Positions 10,973 through 22,139 of a DNA stretch of 64,000 nucleotides are shown here, piece by piece; the stretch's first letter is position 1; each line of letters starts with the position of its first letter. Source of the DNA: Alentia gelatinosa (lineage: Eukaryota; Annelida; Polychaeta; Phyllodocida; Polynoidae); the NCBI GenBank assembly GCA_950022655.1, contig OX465582.1:96424704-96488703 (forward strand). Direction: 5' to 3'. The notes below the pieces were generated by a model. The model worked only from the letters and a program-made list of their open reading frames with translations, did no database searches and was not told the origin of the DNA. The translations under genes were made by a program, and so were the position numbers.

Positions 10973-11545
10973 TTTTTTTTATCTCACCCCTGGTATTTGT
11001 TCCCCCATAGACCTAACATTGGGAACTCGTACTCAATGCCCATGTGTAGTATTTCATTGTGTAGTCAGTAGATACGTATGATTGACAGCTCAGGCTGAAC
11101 TATGTAAGGTCTAACCAATGGTCTGCTGCCCTATCAGCTCAAGGGGGCGGATGGGCCGTCCTGATTGACAGGCGGCCGGAGCCACCTGTATTGTAGATAA
11201 GAACTATGAATGATGTAACCTAGCTGGATATAAGCTCAGGAGTTATGAAGATTAAACATTATTGTTCTTGCCATCGTGGTCCGCGTTACTCAATACGATC
11301 TGTTATACATGGAGTATTTGGAAAAAATACACAATGGGGAATTATATCACACGTGTTAGCCAATTAGTCAATGTTAGGGGCGAGATAAATTCAGAAACCT
11401 ATTCAAGTTTACAGTGGGAGTTTGATCCCATCTTGCTTGAATCGCTACGTAATTCACGCAGCTTCGCCTTGTGAATTGCTATGCTATTCAAACTCGATAT
11501 GAGCTCTGACAATACACTTTCATAGGTTTCCTCTATAGTCTCCAG
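10973..11545 (+). mobile_element. Two-hairpin composite element with internal insertion
   Basis: Starts TTATCTCACCCCTGGTATT. The element is interrupted at about 11045-11285 and resumes ATGGAGTATTTGGAAAA. It closes AGGGGCGAGATAAATTC at 11387, followed by a hairpin with tip CGCAGCTTCGCCTTGTG near 11457. Confidence 0.75.
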
Positions 11546-12631
11546 GAGTGGAGTTCTTATTTTCCATGTAATTGAGTAAAATAAAGGCAATTCTCCTCAT
11601 GAAGGATGAATATCATGATGTTATTGAACTGAATCTCTTTCGAGAGTCTTACAAAAAATATTTGTATGATACTTTAAGATTCTGAATCACTTATCTTATC
11701 AGAGTATTTAATACCCTTAACAAATTATGGTGATTAACGCTATGTGGTCAAATATTTCTTTTTAAGTAAATGGTTTGTGTAACGCTTATGTTTTTTTTGT
11801 CCTTCATGTTGGCAATTGAGTTTGCGATTTTCAGGTCTGGCGCTTCAGGTCTGACTGGATACGGACTAGCAGCCAACTGTTAAATCGGCCAAGTTAAGGT
11901 CGGTCTCCCAGTACAAGTAAAGTCCACCTCTATCTTCACAGTATCGTCACTTATTCATCGTCACTTTATCATGCGAACAGACTAGGGTTACATTACCATA
12001 TCGTGATAGCATAAACCTGAGGTATCTAAAACAGTAAAGAGGAAATCTTATCTTTGAAATAAAACCACGAATTAGTTTCAATGTTACCCTAAAAACATTC
12101 TCATGTAGTTTCTACGTCATGACATCAATTTAAGGTGCAGTAAAAAACGAGAGCTCTTTAATGGTGAGATCTGTGTCAGATTTACTATCAAATCAAACCG
12201 CAGCCAACATAGAAATGCCCATGAGCACTCAAGTAAGAATCCTAGCATTTTATCCAAATACAGGTATGCATTTTATTTTATCTAAATAAATCATAAATCA
12301 TTTTGCAACAAGCTATGATAATCTAGATGTACCTCTGAATCAAACCACTACATATGTATATACAGCATTCTTAATGTCTGAACGATTTAATCTTACAACT
12401 AAGGTATTATAGCAGATCGCTAAGTGGACCACTGACGAATCATACTTAATAATACAAAAAATAAATTGCTAGATAGCTCGCAGGTATATGAGCCCCGTCA
12501 ACCAGTCACGTAATGGAGGATTAACACGCTGGAATGAATAAGTTAAATACCTGTGATTTATAGGTATATCAAGTCAGAATCAATACTAAGACGAGTCCTA
12601 CACGGCATGTACACACCTGCGGTTGAACTAC
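11546..12631. other. AT-rich intronic or intergenic sequence, no gene seen
   Basis: No open frame above 60 codons after 11590 and no repeat shared with the rest of the window. Confidence 0.5.
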
Positions 12632-12864
12632 ATGTTATCTCACCCCTTGTATTCCCCCCCCCCCCATAGACTTAACAATGAAAACTCGTACTCAACGCCC
12701 GTGGAGTATTGTTGAAAAATACCTAATGGGATTTGATGTTACACATTTTAGCCAATTAGTCAGTGATAGGGTGAGATAAAATCTGAAACGCACTCGATCC
12801 ATAGCCACTGATAATATTCTATTCATTTTGGTTTGCTACATAATCGCTTCGCCTCTTGAGATTA
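12632..12864 (+). mobile_element. Two-hairpin composite element, diverged
   Basis: TTATCTCACCCCTTGTATT, a C homopolymer, the ACTCGTACTCAACGCCCGTG block, then AGGGTGAGATAAAATC and a degraded hairpin with tip ATCGCTTCGCCTC. Confidence 0.7.
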
Positions 12865-13147
12865 TTTGGTTTGGGTTTGGTTGGATACTTTGGATTTGAC
12901 CGAATCTATGAGTTGAATGTAGGTATAAATCTCACCCCTACACATTTACCGAGGTGTGAGTTCTTTTACTTCCAACACCACACAGACATGATATGAGAAG
13001 GATCAGCCTTTGATATAGCAGTAAATCTACCACTGCCGGGGGTGAAGGAGAAAAGTGGCTGCAGTGGGACTCCAATCAACAACGTCTGACAACCTTGGGA
13101 TTACAAGTCCAGTGCTCTTTACCGCTGAGCTAACTCCCCACCCCGGT
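12865..13147 (-). mobile_element. tRNA-derived SINE, copy 3
   Basis: Tail region partly deleted. The body (CCTACACATTTACCGAGGTG, ATATAGCAGTAAATCTACCA) and the tRNA-like head ending GAGCTAACTCCCCACCC are present. Confidence 0.85.
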
Positions 13148-13439
13148 CACTTTAGTTATGCTTGTGTACAAGCATATCTGATCTGCACCACGAGGAGGCA
13201 AGGCGACCAAGAGGGCGAACAGATTGGTAATTGCTGTCCACCGCAGCAGACCCCTCGTGAGATTACCCCGCAACCCAAACTCATGGCATATTGTCAGTGC
13301 CTATGGATCTCGATGCAGTTCCTTATTACTCTCCCCTGATACAAAGTCGTCTGCCACTCTGTACATGTCACTGTGTGAGAAGTAACACCACCACGCCCGA
13401 CTCTGTCAAATAACGCTCCTCACTCCCCAACGCCCATCG

Positions 13440-13746
13440 CCTATCTCTGATAGCAGCCCTCCGGCTCCACGGTCCGCCCTGAGGTGCCTTGTCATTCTGT
13501 CATCTCAGGCCTCGTTCGCGAATCTCACCTTTTCGCTCTCCTGGAGGACGGGCGCTGCCCGGGCCAATAAAGATCGTCACCAAACACGGAGGGATCGATC
13601 GGGCCGGCGGGCGGGCGGGCGGGCGGGCGGCGGGGCACAGGACCGGGCGGGCGGGGGTGGGGCAGCGCACCGGCGGATGGCGGCAGCGGCGGCAGGATGA
13701 GGGCGGGTGGGGCGGGGGTGGGGCGGGGAGGCGTGCAAGCGGAGAC
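13440..13746. repeat. GC-rich islet with (GGGC)n tract
   Basis: CpG-rich sequence containing a GGGCGGGC run at about 13604-13632 and further G-rich tracts to 13735. It has quadruplex potential on the plus strand. Open frames here are compositional. Confidence 0.75.
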
Positions 13747-13747
13747 A

Positions 13748-13820
13748 GGGGCCTGTTTAATAATCTAGGATCGTACATGAAGACCCTGAACAAGGGTTAT
13801 CGTTTAATAACATTTTAGTC
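13748..13820. mobile_element. GGGGCC...AATCTAGGATC MITE, fragment
   Basis: GGGGCCTGTTTAATAATCTA followed by GGATCGTACATGAAGACCCT. This is the left end of the family complete at 25797. Confidence 0.75.
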
Positions 13821-13888
13821 CAATCTAAGCACTGTAAATCACAATAGGTTGTTTTCCGCCTATCTTATTCTACATTACTATGTCTTAT

Positions 13889-14090
13889 GCTGGAGCCTGT
13901 TTAATAATCTAGGATCGTACATGGAGACCCTTTACTCGTGCTGGGGCTATCATTTAATAACATTTAGGTCTGTTCCCCAAGACAGCCTATTAAACCGTCT
14001 ATAAGGTCGACCATAAGTATCCATATCGTCCCGGGTCTCTCTGGCATACATGTAAGACCCTATATTATTAAAAGGGCCACAGGCCCGCAC
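13889..14090. mobile_element. GGGGCC...AATCTAGGATC MITE
   Basis: Left end GAGCCTGTTTAATAATCTAG, inner block TATAAGGTCGACCATAAGTA, degenerate right end TACATGTAAGACCCTATATT followed by GGGCC. Confidence 0.72.
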
Positions 14091-14640
14091 AAGCGGTAAT
14101 AGTTGGAGGGTAGAGGGTTTTGAGGTATGGGGTAATGATTAAAATATGGGAGAAGTGCAGGCGACAGGCGACAAGCGATCTTTGAATATTTTCAACCGTC
14201 GTGTTCAGAATAAATGTTTGTAAATGTAACCTGTTCAGAGATGTCTCAGTGATAAGATGATTCCAATAAACCTGTAGTCATTGTCAATTGCCCCCATTGA
14301 TAGACGAACAAGTACAAGGCTAAAAGTGCTAAAACGAAGACAACACTTGAGCCGGGCATCCAAATAAACACCTTTTGTTGATTCATCTTCGGCCTTCAAT
14401 TGAGTCCCCAGAGACAATGGTTACTCTCCCCAACCACCAACAATCCGACACAACCCCACCATTAAATCACCTTTGTCACAAATTCCGTTGTTTCCCTGCT
14501 GATTATCTGCTTGGAGATTGCAGTGCGATTATTAGTCATAGCCAGCAGTGTGGCCAGGGGCGAGAATGAGAAAAGGCGGAGGTGGGGCAGGGGAGGCTGT
14601 TCAGTGTCGGTTTCCCGCGCTAAACATCGCTCAGCCTAAT

Positions 14641-14912
14641 CCTTTCATTTGAGCCTCGAAAATGTCGTCTGCCCAGGCGGAAGTGGCGATAGTCACGTGA
14701 GGTGGACGTCACGTGATTAGCGGCGTCCATCATCCGGGTGTCGTTGGCATTCGAGGAAGGGGGGGGACGCATGAGGGCTCCCTCGCCTGCTAGTTCCTTG
14801 TCCGTCCGCCAGGAGGATATAAACCTTGCACTGCGGACGCCTGCGTCCCCCAACATCCAATCAACGCCTCCCGTGCTATATAAAGCAATCCAGACAGGGA
14901 AGACGGAACGGC
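14641..14912 (+). promoter_or_regulatory. Promoter-like cluster: ETS site, two TCACGTGA boxes, CCAAT, TATA
   Basis: GCGGAAGTG near 14678, TCACGTGA at 14693-14700 and again at 14709-14716, ATCCAATCA near 14855, and TATATAAAG at 14877-14885. These lie in CpG-rich DNA on the strand opposite the BCOR-like gene. The TATA box predicts initiation near 14910. Downstream sequence to 15180 is GC-rich but has no recognisable protein. Confidence 0.45.
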
Positions 14913-15186
14913 ACGCTTCTTTTGTATAACCATTCCGTCTGCGGTGTGGTCAATTCTTCCTCCGAGGCAGAACCTCTAGCGGGCGCGACCTCAATTACGG
15001 ACGCTGGTCATCTACTTCCGCTCCAGTGGCGTTCATCAATGGCGTCTGGTTGACGACGGGGAAATCACTGTGGGATATTATGTCGACGCAAAACACTCAG
15101 CCGACAAGATCCCCCTGTCAGCGCGACCCCCTCTCCCAAGGACCCATCCCCGCGCAGAAGGTTAACCGAGGAGAACGAAGAATCAG

Positions 15187-15600
15187 GCTTTATCTCACCC
15201 CTGGTACAAGTTTAGCCATGGGAATAACATTAGATAAAAATACTCAACGATCACCCCGAGTAAAATGACAATACTACGCGACAGTCGTGGCGGAGTGAAT
15301 TCGAGATGACGTCATATTCGATTCACCAATCAGCAGCCTGGATTTCAGAGATAACAACATGGAGATTTAAAGCTTCTAACTGGATTTGCTAAATGATTTG
15401 AGTTATTCCGATATTATGATGCTATTTAATGTCATTGAAAGGGGCGAGATAAATCCAGAACCGCACACACATCGGATAAATACACAATACTCCACTCGTT
15501 TGGATGCACCGTAATCATCACTCGGCTTTGCCTCGGTGACGATTGCGGCCCATCAAAACTTGTGGAGTATTGTTTATTTATACGATCTTCGCTGCAGTTC
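15187..15600 (+). mobile_element. Two-hairpin composite element
   Basis: TTTATCTCACCCCTGGTAC to AAAGGGGCGAGATAAATCC, then a hairpin with arms AATACTCCACTCGTTTGGAT and ATCAAAACTTGTGGAGTATT around tip CACTCGGCTTTGCCTCGGTG. Confidence 0.82.
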
Positions 15601-15938
15601 TATATAATTAAACACTGATAACAGAGGGACAGGTAAGACTGTCCTGTTAACTGTGGTGTCCTCTACAAGATTCCCCTCGTTTTAGACTTAACTCAGTTCT
15701 CACAAAACGCCTCTCCGACACGACGGACAATTCGTGATGGCGACAGTAAACGTACTGTTTACTTTCTGTAATGAGAATTCTTGTAGCTTTCTGTACTGAG
15801 AATGAAGCCTTGTATGGCGCCATCTAGCAAGATGGTAGACCATGTTGTTGGGGTAGCACGATATATATATAATCTATGGAGGTATGTTGAGGAGGGAGTG
15901 GACGTCGGGGCCATGCAGAAATATCTTGACGACATGAT

Positions 15939-16485
15939 TTTTGTTTGTTTGTTTGATTTTACGCCCGATCAACCATTGCAGGTCCTTTCCAGACTTGCAC
16001 GAGGTCACGCTCTCATAAGATTCATACTCTCGTAAGTCGTATTCTGTACAAGGTTCTCACTACACTCTATGGGAGAAGAATTCTTAAGTTAACGAACTAG
16101 GCTTAGAACCTTGAGAATCCACTGACACACAGTATCCCCGCTAGGTGGCATCATTGAGGTTATAGAATCTTTGGTTGCATTGATGTACGTCGTTAGCACG
16201 GGAGGCGGGCCAGTGGATTCTCAAGGCTCTAAGCCTAGTTCGTTAAGAATTCTTCTCCATAGAGCGTAATGAGAGTACAGAATACGACTTAGAGAGTGTG
16301 AGATCTTATGAGAGGTGTGACGAGGTACAGCTTTTTCTCGCAGCTTTTACATGACAGGAGTGGTGATCGAATCTGTGAGATCAATTTAGGTAGAAATTTC
16401 AGCCCTGGACGTTTACTATGCTGAGTTCTTTTAGTTCCCACACCACATTGACATGGTATGAGAACGATAACATATTGATATCAAA
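15939..16485 (-). mobile_element. SINE copy 4, headless, split by a nested hairpin
   Basis: Tail TTTGATTTTACGCCCGATCA on the left, then a foldback insertion, then the SINE body (GGTGATCGAATCTGTGAGAT, CCACACCACATTGACATGGT). The tRNA-like head is missing. The right edge is about 20 bp from the splice donor at 16505. Confidence 0.75.
15993..16328. mobile_element. Long foldback element nested in SINE
   Basis: Arms of roughly 120 bp: the left contains AGAAGAATTCTTAAGTTAAC and CTAGGCTTAGAACCTTGAGA; the right has their complements TTCGTTAAGAATTCTTCTCC and TCAAGGCTCTAAGCCTAG. The unpaired centre is about 90 bp. Confidence 0.85.
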
Positions 16486-16505
16486 CAAATTTATTCAGTA
16501 CTCAC

Positions 16506-16644
16506 CCTTTGGTCGGAACTATTTGCAGGTAGTAAGTAGGCAGATGCGGCGTATCACAGAAGTCAAACTCAATGAATCCCTCCGCGTCCTCGGCCTCTGG
16601 AGGAACGCCAGCCATGATGTCACATCCGGTGGTAAATCCATCCT
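16506..16644 (-). CDS. BCOR: BCOR-like exon: acidic linker and start of PUFD domain
   Basis: A 139-nt exon. The acceptor is TGTCCTTACAG and the donor AAAGG|GTGAGTA; it enters in phase 1 and leaves in phase 2. The split codon with the previous exon gives Glu. After an acidic segment (PPEAEDAEG) it encodes IEFDFCDTPHLPTYYLQIV, the first strand of the PUFD (PCGF Ub-like fold discriminator). Vertebrate BCOR has FEFEFSETPLLPCYNIQV at the same position. Residues about 464-509. The PUFD must continue in at least one further exon downstream. A SINE carrying a long nested hairpin ends only about 20 bp beyond the splice donor. Confidence 0.92.
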
Positions 16645-16752
16645 CTGTAAGGACACAACAAATGACGTCAGACATATTCGCTCGGTCATTATTTGAAATA
16701 ACAACAGATGCAAGCTTAATAAAGCAAGAAGCCTTCATTACTATCATTCATA

Positions 16753-16932
16753 ATACAGTAAAACCCCGCTTAAGGGGTCGCCCTCTTTTCTGAGCAAAGT
16801 GTCCACTTAAGCGGGGTTAGAAATAAACTAAATAACAAATTCTGTTCCGAGAAAATTTTCCCTTAAACGGGGTGTCTCTTTAAGCGAGATGTCCCCTTCA
16901 GCGAGGTGTCCCAGAAGCAGGGTTTTACTGTA
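16753..16932. mobile_element. AGTAAAACCCCGC-type MITE
   Basis: Ends TACAGTAAAACCCCGCTTAA and GCAGGGTTTTACTGTA. Inner repeats of CTTAAGCGGGGT. TA at both ends fits a Tc1/mariner-like target. Confidence 0.85.
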
Positions 16933-17837
16933 GTAGATTTGCCCATGAAAGATATACAGAATATGTGTCAGTTGTGATTTTTTCTTAATTTCACTGCACA
17001 AATACAAGACACTCTGCCGCGAGGCAGGTTTTGTGTGTCTCCTTATATCGCTTAGATACATAGGATGCCTTTAACAATTGAAGTCAGCAGTTTATCTGAT
17101 GACAAGGATAAGAACAACAGTTGCGACAAGTTCCTCTCCTGCTCAATAGATAGCCACCGCTTCATTTTTCTGACGCATCGGCAAGATTATAACTAATACC
17201 AACCTATTGTAACAAGACCGCTGAGATTCTAGTCATACCATGTCAGCAATTTTTATCAATTTATTTTTTATTCATTAATTATTTTATTATCGGACGAGGC
17301 TCGATCTAGATCTGAACTGGAAGGCAGCAACCGCGATATGAATCGCTGTCAGTCCAGCGGTTCCATTTATAGTCAAGTACCATGTGACCCCTTTCGGCCA
17401 ATCACAACGCTTCACGCCATCTGGCTCGGTTGTTTACGTTTAAAAAAAAATTATTCAGGGAAATAAATAAATGGTATTACACACAACCACGAAAAATGTA
17501 TGGCGTTCTTCCTTGTATCACCATTAAACACAAAAAATGAATAAATGAGTTCTCTGTCAATTATACGCATGCGATTATTCAAGGCAGGCCATGTGACTTT
17601 TTTCCCTCGTATACTAGTGCCCGTTGTCATTTGCTACCACAGTTGGCTGTGTATTGTATCACACACCTATCGCCGAACTTCTATAAAATAATACTCGTTG
17701 CTGGGGGTGCAGTATTAATAATGTTCGGGAGCACTGCGCCCGTAGTGAATATTCGGGTGCACTGTGCCCATAGTGGATGCCTCGAGTCAACAGGTACATA
17801 CAATAGTAATAAAATAACATTTTCCTTGAGATTTAGG
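16933..17837. other. Intronic, no feature recognised
   Basis: AT-rich with a GC-richer patch at 17280-17450. Short ORFs on both strands at 17631-17884 look like shadows of each other. Confidence 0.45.
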
Positions 17838-17999
17838 TATGTGGTAATATGAAAACGAGGTGACTGAGCCCGTAGGCGTGTCATTCTTGGTCTTTTGATG
17901 CCATAAATTTATCCCTACGCCTGCAGCGTCGGGCCATATTTATGGCATCAAAAGACCTCGAACGGCCACCCATACGGGCTCAGTAACCACGTTTTCTCT
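17838..17999. mobile_element. Long hairpin element
   Basis: Left arm GAGCCCGTAGGCGTG and GGTCTTTTGATGCCATAAAT; right arm ATTTATGGCATCAAAAGACC and CCATACGGGCTC. The tip is CTACGCCTGCAGCGTCGGG. Related in ends to the hairpin at 32128. Confidence 0.82.
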
Positions 18000-18714
18000 T
18001 AGTATAGGCCAATTACCCTGAATCAATGCAGTCTTCTTCTTTTTTTAAATAAACATGTTTGCGTGGTGCATTAAGAATTAACCGTACTTCGATGTGGAAG
18101 TACAAAAGGGACAAGTGGCATGGAAGACATGGTGCTAGACCAATATCATTACTACAATGAATAAGTAATTATCCGATTACTTACCTTGGTAAAAGTATGA
18201 AGGAGAATTAAGGTTCTTGCGAGCCTAGGGACACTTCTGAGTGCCCTAGGGTAACCGAAATATCAAGCCCAAAGATGGAGGGACCTTGAACGATCAATGT
18301 AATATTCTAACTGAACTCCGGAAGGAATGCATTATGCGTTTGCACGAAGAAGTCTTATTTGATTGATTGAGGACACAAAAGAGATGCGTTGGCCTTTTAA
18401 GGAATGAGTGACAGCCACCTTTTGTGTACACCTCAAATAAAAGCCGCATTCGTTTCGGAGATAATGATTGGCATCTGGCGTAAAGTTGGCCTAATCTGAG
18501 AGCAAGGTAGGCCTGGAATGCGCATCTCCATCGGCGGGTGATTAGAGTTAATTATTCATGGGAGTAGACGGGAGATCCGCGGGCGAGCGTGGCGTTTGGG
18601 TCAAATACGGAGATAATCATTACACCCCCCTCCCCACCGCCCAGTCTTACATCCTCATGGCCATAACATGTAGACGAGAGAAGGTGGACCTACATCAGAT
18701 AATCTCTGTTATTA

Positions 18715-18955
18715 TCTCACCCCGGTATTTTTTTTATCCATAGGCTTAACATTGCTGATGATTAGGAACTCGTACGCCACGGCCATGAAGTTTGTGTATC
18801 CAATACTCAATGGCTAATTGGGTGATTTATTTCATTAATTAATAATGTTATATGGGGTGAGATAAAATCAGAAACCCATTCGACGAAAATAACTTGGTCC
18901 GCATTCCAACTCGTTTGACCGCAGAGTTATTTTCATCTCGTGGGTTTCCTTTTAA
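18715..18955 (+). mobile_element. Two-hairpin composite element
   Basis: TATCTCACCCCGGTATTTTT, inner CATAGGCTTAACATTG, closing TATGGGGTGAGATAAAATC. It is followed by a hairpin with arms around TTCCAACTCGTTTGACCG. Confidence 0.78.
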
Positions 18956-19051
18956 TTATGAGTTTTATAATGATGATGTTCCTCTAAGCAACCTACCACC
19001 ATGCACACTGTCAGGGAATTGGATTCAAGTTTATCATTGTACGGTAAACGG

Positions 19052-19544
19052 ATGGTTGGTTGGTTGGTATGATTAAACGTCCAGTTAACCATTACAAGGA
19101 GGTGTTTTACAGACAAGGTGTTGCATAGACCTGTTGAGTTGAAACGATCACTGATGGTCTAAGACCTATTTGGATATAGCTTTGCCATACATGCGCAGGT
19201 AAGATAATTCGACTGTGCAACGGAGACGGTCACTATCCACGATCGTCACTACTGAAAAACACCTCCCAGGTTCTTACCACTTTCCCAGGGTTCTCTTACA
19301 CCACAAGAGAGGTGATCGAATCTATGAAATTAGGTAGAAATATCACCTCTATACATTTACCGGGGTGAGAGTACTTTTACTTCCCACACCACATAGACAT
19401 GGTATGAGAAGGATTGGCCTTTGATATAGCAGCAAATCTACCACTGCTGGGGATGAAGGAGAAGAGTGGCTGCATTGGGACTCGAAACCATAACCTTGGG
19501 ATTACAAGTCCATGCCATAAGCACTGAGCTAACTCCCCACCCCA
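19052..19544 (-). mobile_element. tRNA-derived SINE, copy 5, interrupted
   Basis: Tail at 19052-19095, insertion at 19096-19264, body and head to 19544 (GAGCTAACTCCCCACCCC). Same orientation as all other copies. Confidence 0.85.
19096..19264. mobile_element. GGAGGTGTTTT-type MITE nested in SINE
   Basis: Ends GGAGGTGTTTTACAG and GAAAAACACCTCC are inverted. The inner block ATAGACCTGTTGAGTTGAAA recurs at about 34808. Confidence 0.75.
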
Positions 19545-19831
19545 GTAAGCAGATGGGTTCCCAGTGATCAGTCAATCATATCCATGGGATGTGATTGGTT
19601 TGCTCGGCAACTCTAATTAGAGCCTACCCAGCTCCTGGCTCTGACAAGCTGGGCAGGGCCGTGATGCACATAACAAAAGGACTGACATAACATTAAGACT
19701 CGCCTTGTCTGCAGTCGCTCAATAATCCCGATCTGATATCGATCTCATACTGGTGGAAAACCGTGATACTATAATACAGCTATGTGATATTGAAACTCAT
19801 AATTGTCCAGTTCACACTGTGCTACTGCAGG

Positions 19832-20049
19832 TACAGTAAAACCCCGCTTAAGATGACACTCTCCGTTCCGAGCAAACTGTCCCCTTAAGCGGGGTGTACC
19901 CTTAAGCGGGGTTTTCAGTCTGCCAATGGTTAGGCTATGTAGTATATGGTATCTTCATACAATTGATACTATGGCATAAAATAAACTCTTAATAGAGGGG
20001 AAAATTTCCGTTCCGAGCAAATTGTTTCCTGAAGCGAGGTTTTACTGTA
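19832..20049. mobile_element. AGTAAAACCCCGC-type MITE inside a small inverted repeat
   Basis: Ends TACAGTAAAACCCCGCTTAA and GCGAGGTTTTACTGTA. It sits between CAGTTCACACTGTGC and GCACAGTGTGAACTG, so it may have landed in an older hairpin element (19808-20126). Confidence 0.82.
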
Positions 20050-20194
20050 CCTAGATACGCCCAGTCTGAGATTGAATGTACCCTTGAGTGCGTAGCACTG
20101 CATAACGCACAGTGTGAACTGCACGCTTTTTTTATTATTATTTTTTTTTATTCAGAAAGTTAGTAGTTCTGCTCAAAGGCAGATCTTCCACTTC

Positions 20195-20372
20195 CCACTA
20201 GTCTGAGACGGGGTGTCCCGGGTAAGCCCAGTCTCAGACTGGAGGTACCTCAGGTACGACCAGTCGCAAGTATTTTTCAATATCAAACATGTTTGATATT
20301 TGGCACCGCTAGTCTGAGACTGGGCATACTAAGGTACCTCCAGTCGCAAGTTTTCCAGTCGCAAGGGTGCTG
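20195..20372. mobile_element. Palindromic-core element with CAGTCGCAAG words
   Basis: Centre AATATCAAACATGTTTGATA (20279-20298). Arms are built from repeats of AGTCTGAGACTGGG, GGTACCT and CAGTCGCAAG in both orientations. The core matches that of the element at 43950. Confidence 0.65.
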
Positions 20373-20392
20373 TTTCACACACAAATCACGTA

Positions 20393-20503
20393 AATGAAGC
20401 TAAATCAATATCATCTTCGTGAGATACAAGGAAAAACAAGCACACATACTAGATATAAAAAATGGATGGCCACAGAAAAAATTGAAAACTGATATCTCTG
20501 CAT
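20393..20503. mobile_element. Fragment of GGGATGTCAGTTGGGG element
   Basis: GAAGCTAAATCAATATCATC and AAAACTGATATCTCTG match the right half of the element at 44765. Confidence 0.6.
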
Positions 20504-20980
20504 AGATCAGAGAAGGGAAGAAGGACGGGTCAGACGCGAATCCGAGGGCAGACGCAGGGGTATCTAATCAAGATCCGCCACTGTCGTTGGATATTAGAGT
20601 GAGAGCCCAGAACGCAGAGACAAGAAGTTGAAGGCAGGGTAAAAAAACCCAAGGCACAACATAAGGAACTGCATGATTGACGGAGGGCTACACTAAAGAA
20701 TCTGAACTCGGTTTGGGGATAATAGTGCATCTACTCAGACAGGACGACTATAGGCCCGTTTCCATTGGAAGAAGAAAACGGTGTCGGTGGTTCCTGACTG
20801 TATATCCGTGATAGGCCATGGGGATGGGCTATAAGGAGAACGAAAAAAATCTACACCCTTTTCATCGGCCAATGGAAACATGCCTATAAGGTGGGTCAAC
20901 CCAGGCGTCATGGGGAAAATCTGACGTCAGACTGATCTTTGAGACCAACGAGTATATATATAGTCTGCTCTTAGACAGGG

Positions 20981-21350
20981 ATGTCAGTTCGGGTCAGAAA
21001 TAAAAGTGGAAATATTTTTCATGTGGACTTTATTGCTGCAGATAGACTGAGACAACATAGAAAACACATCGGTGTTGCCGAGGAATGGTCTGGTTATCTG
21101 TGGGGGACGTTCAGATAACCGTTTTATTGGCGTAAATGAGGATCAACCTACTTTCCCTTTGTATCATACTAGAAAGGAAATCTTAAACTGGATGAACAAC
21201 TCCGAAACATGTCGGTTATCCAAACAAGAAATAACTGCCTCGTTATCATTTAAAATGAACTAGCCCATCCCCGAGTTAGTGGGAATATTTTTCTCATCTC
21301 CCTTAAACTGGAAATGAAATAGTGGATTTCCATGAGAAGTGTAAAATTGT
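20981..21350. mobile_element. GGGATGTCAGTTGGGG element, diverged
   Basis: Starts AGGGATGTCAGTTCGGGTCA. Internal GTTTTATTGGCGTAAATGAG and GAAATAGTGGATTTCCATG correspond to the copy at 44765. Confidence 0.65.
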
Positions 21351-21384
21351 CATCCCTGGCTCTATACTCGTTGTTGAGACTGCA

Positions 21385-21794
21385 CCCTCCTCGTTGGGAT
21401 ACAGGGACTGGTACAATCGGTAATGGTGTTAGATTTCTGGCGCTGTTTAGCACCATATTCCCTTACAGATATTCTGGCTACTGGTCAGGATATCTACTGG
21501 GAGATTGATACCCTCTCACTTTGATCTCAATGGAGTCACAGTCAGGGGCAGGTGAAATTTATTGCTTTTACAACACAGGTGGCCAGGGAACTGGAGGAGG
21601 GGGAGGGGTAGGGGTAGGAGGAAGTATAGGGTTACAGGGAGCGGCTTGGGGCCATAAACAGGAGATTCTGTTCATAGCGGACAAGTCTTTGATTCATGGG
21701 CCAGTCAGAGCAGAATACATACTTTAATGAACTTTATTCTGATTGTGTTTAATGATTTAATGAATGTTCATAATCAAAGACTTGAGCAAGTCTA
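21385..21794 (-). mobile_element. TAGACT MITE, near full length
   Basis: Contains TACAGGGACTGGTACAATCG, ACTTTGATCTCAATGGAGTC and the end GACTTGAGCAAGTCTA. The other terminus is eroded and no target duplication is visible. ORFs over it are incidental. Confidence 0.75.
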
Positions 21795-22070
21795 GGAAAC
21801 TCCCCGCCCGTCCCCCGGCCAGCCCTCCCGCCTCCCCCGGCAGTCACGACTCACCGGGCCACTTCGGAAATCACAAGCGGCCACGCGACGAGGGACGAGA
21901 CTTTAATCCAATATGGCCGCCGTGGTCAGATGACTCGCGCCCATCAACCCGGAAGGAAGCGCCTCCTACGGCTGCGCACGCACATGAATCTGGCTACGGG
22001 GCTTCCTGGCGGCTCTCATGGGGAATGGTGGGTGTATGGAGAACGTGGAGATGGTCATCGCTGGTTTATA
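21795..22070. other. CpG-rich islet
   Basis: GC-rich, containing ATCCAATATGGCCGCC near 21907 and many CpG. An open plus frame of about 100 codons crosses it without recognisable similarity. Confidence 0.4.
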
Positions 22071-22139
22071 TTTGATTCTTTCACTTTATGTCGATCGTTC
22101 AACATGTAGGTAGTTGACCTAAAGAGGCATCTCTAAAGG

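Noticed and set aside
11800..11890. Possible missing PUFD exon: minus-strand frame after TTTAACAG reading WLLVRIQSDLKRQT
   Set aside because: The phase fits and the WLL start is suggestive, but the frame stops after 14 residues, no donor follows, and similarity ends after WLL.
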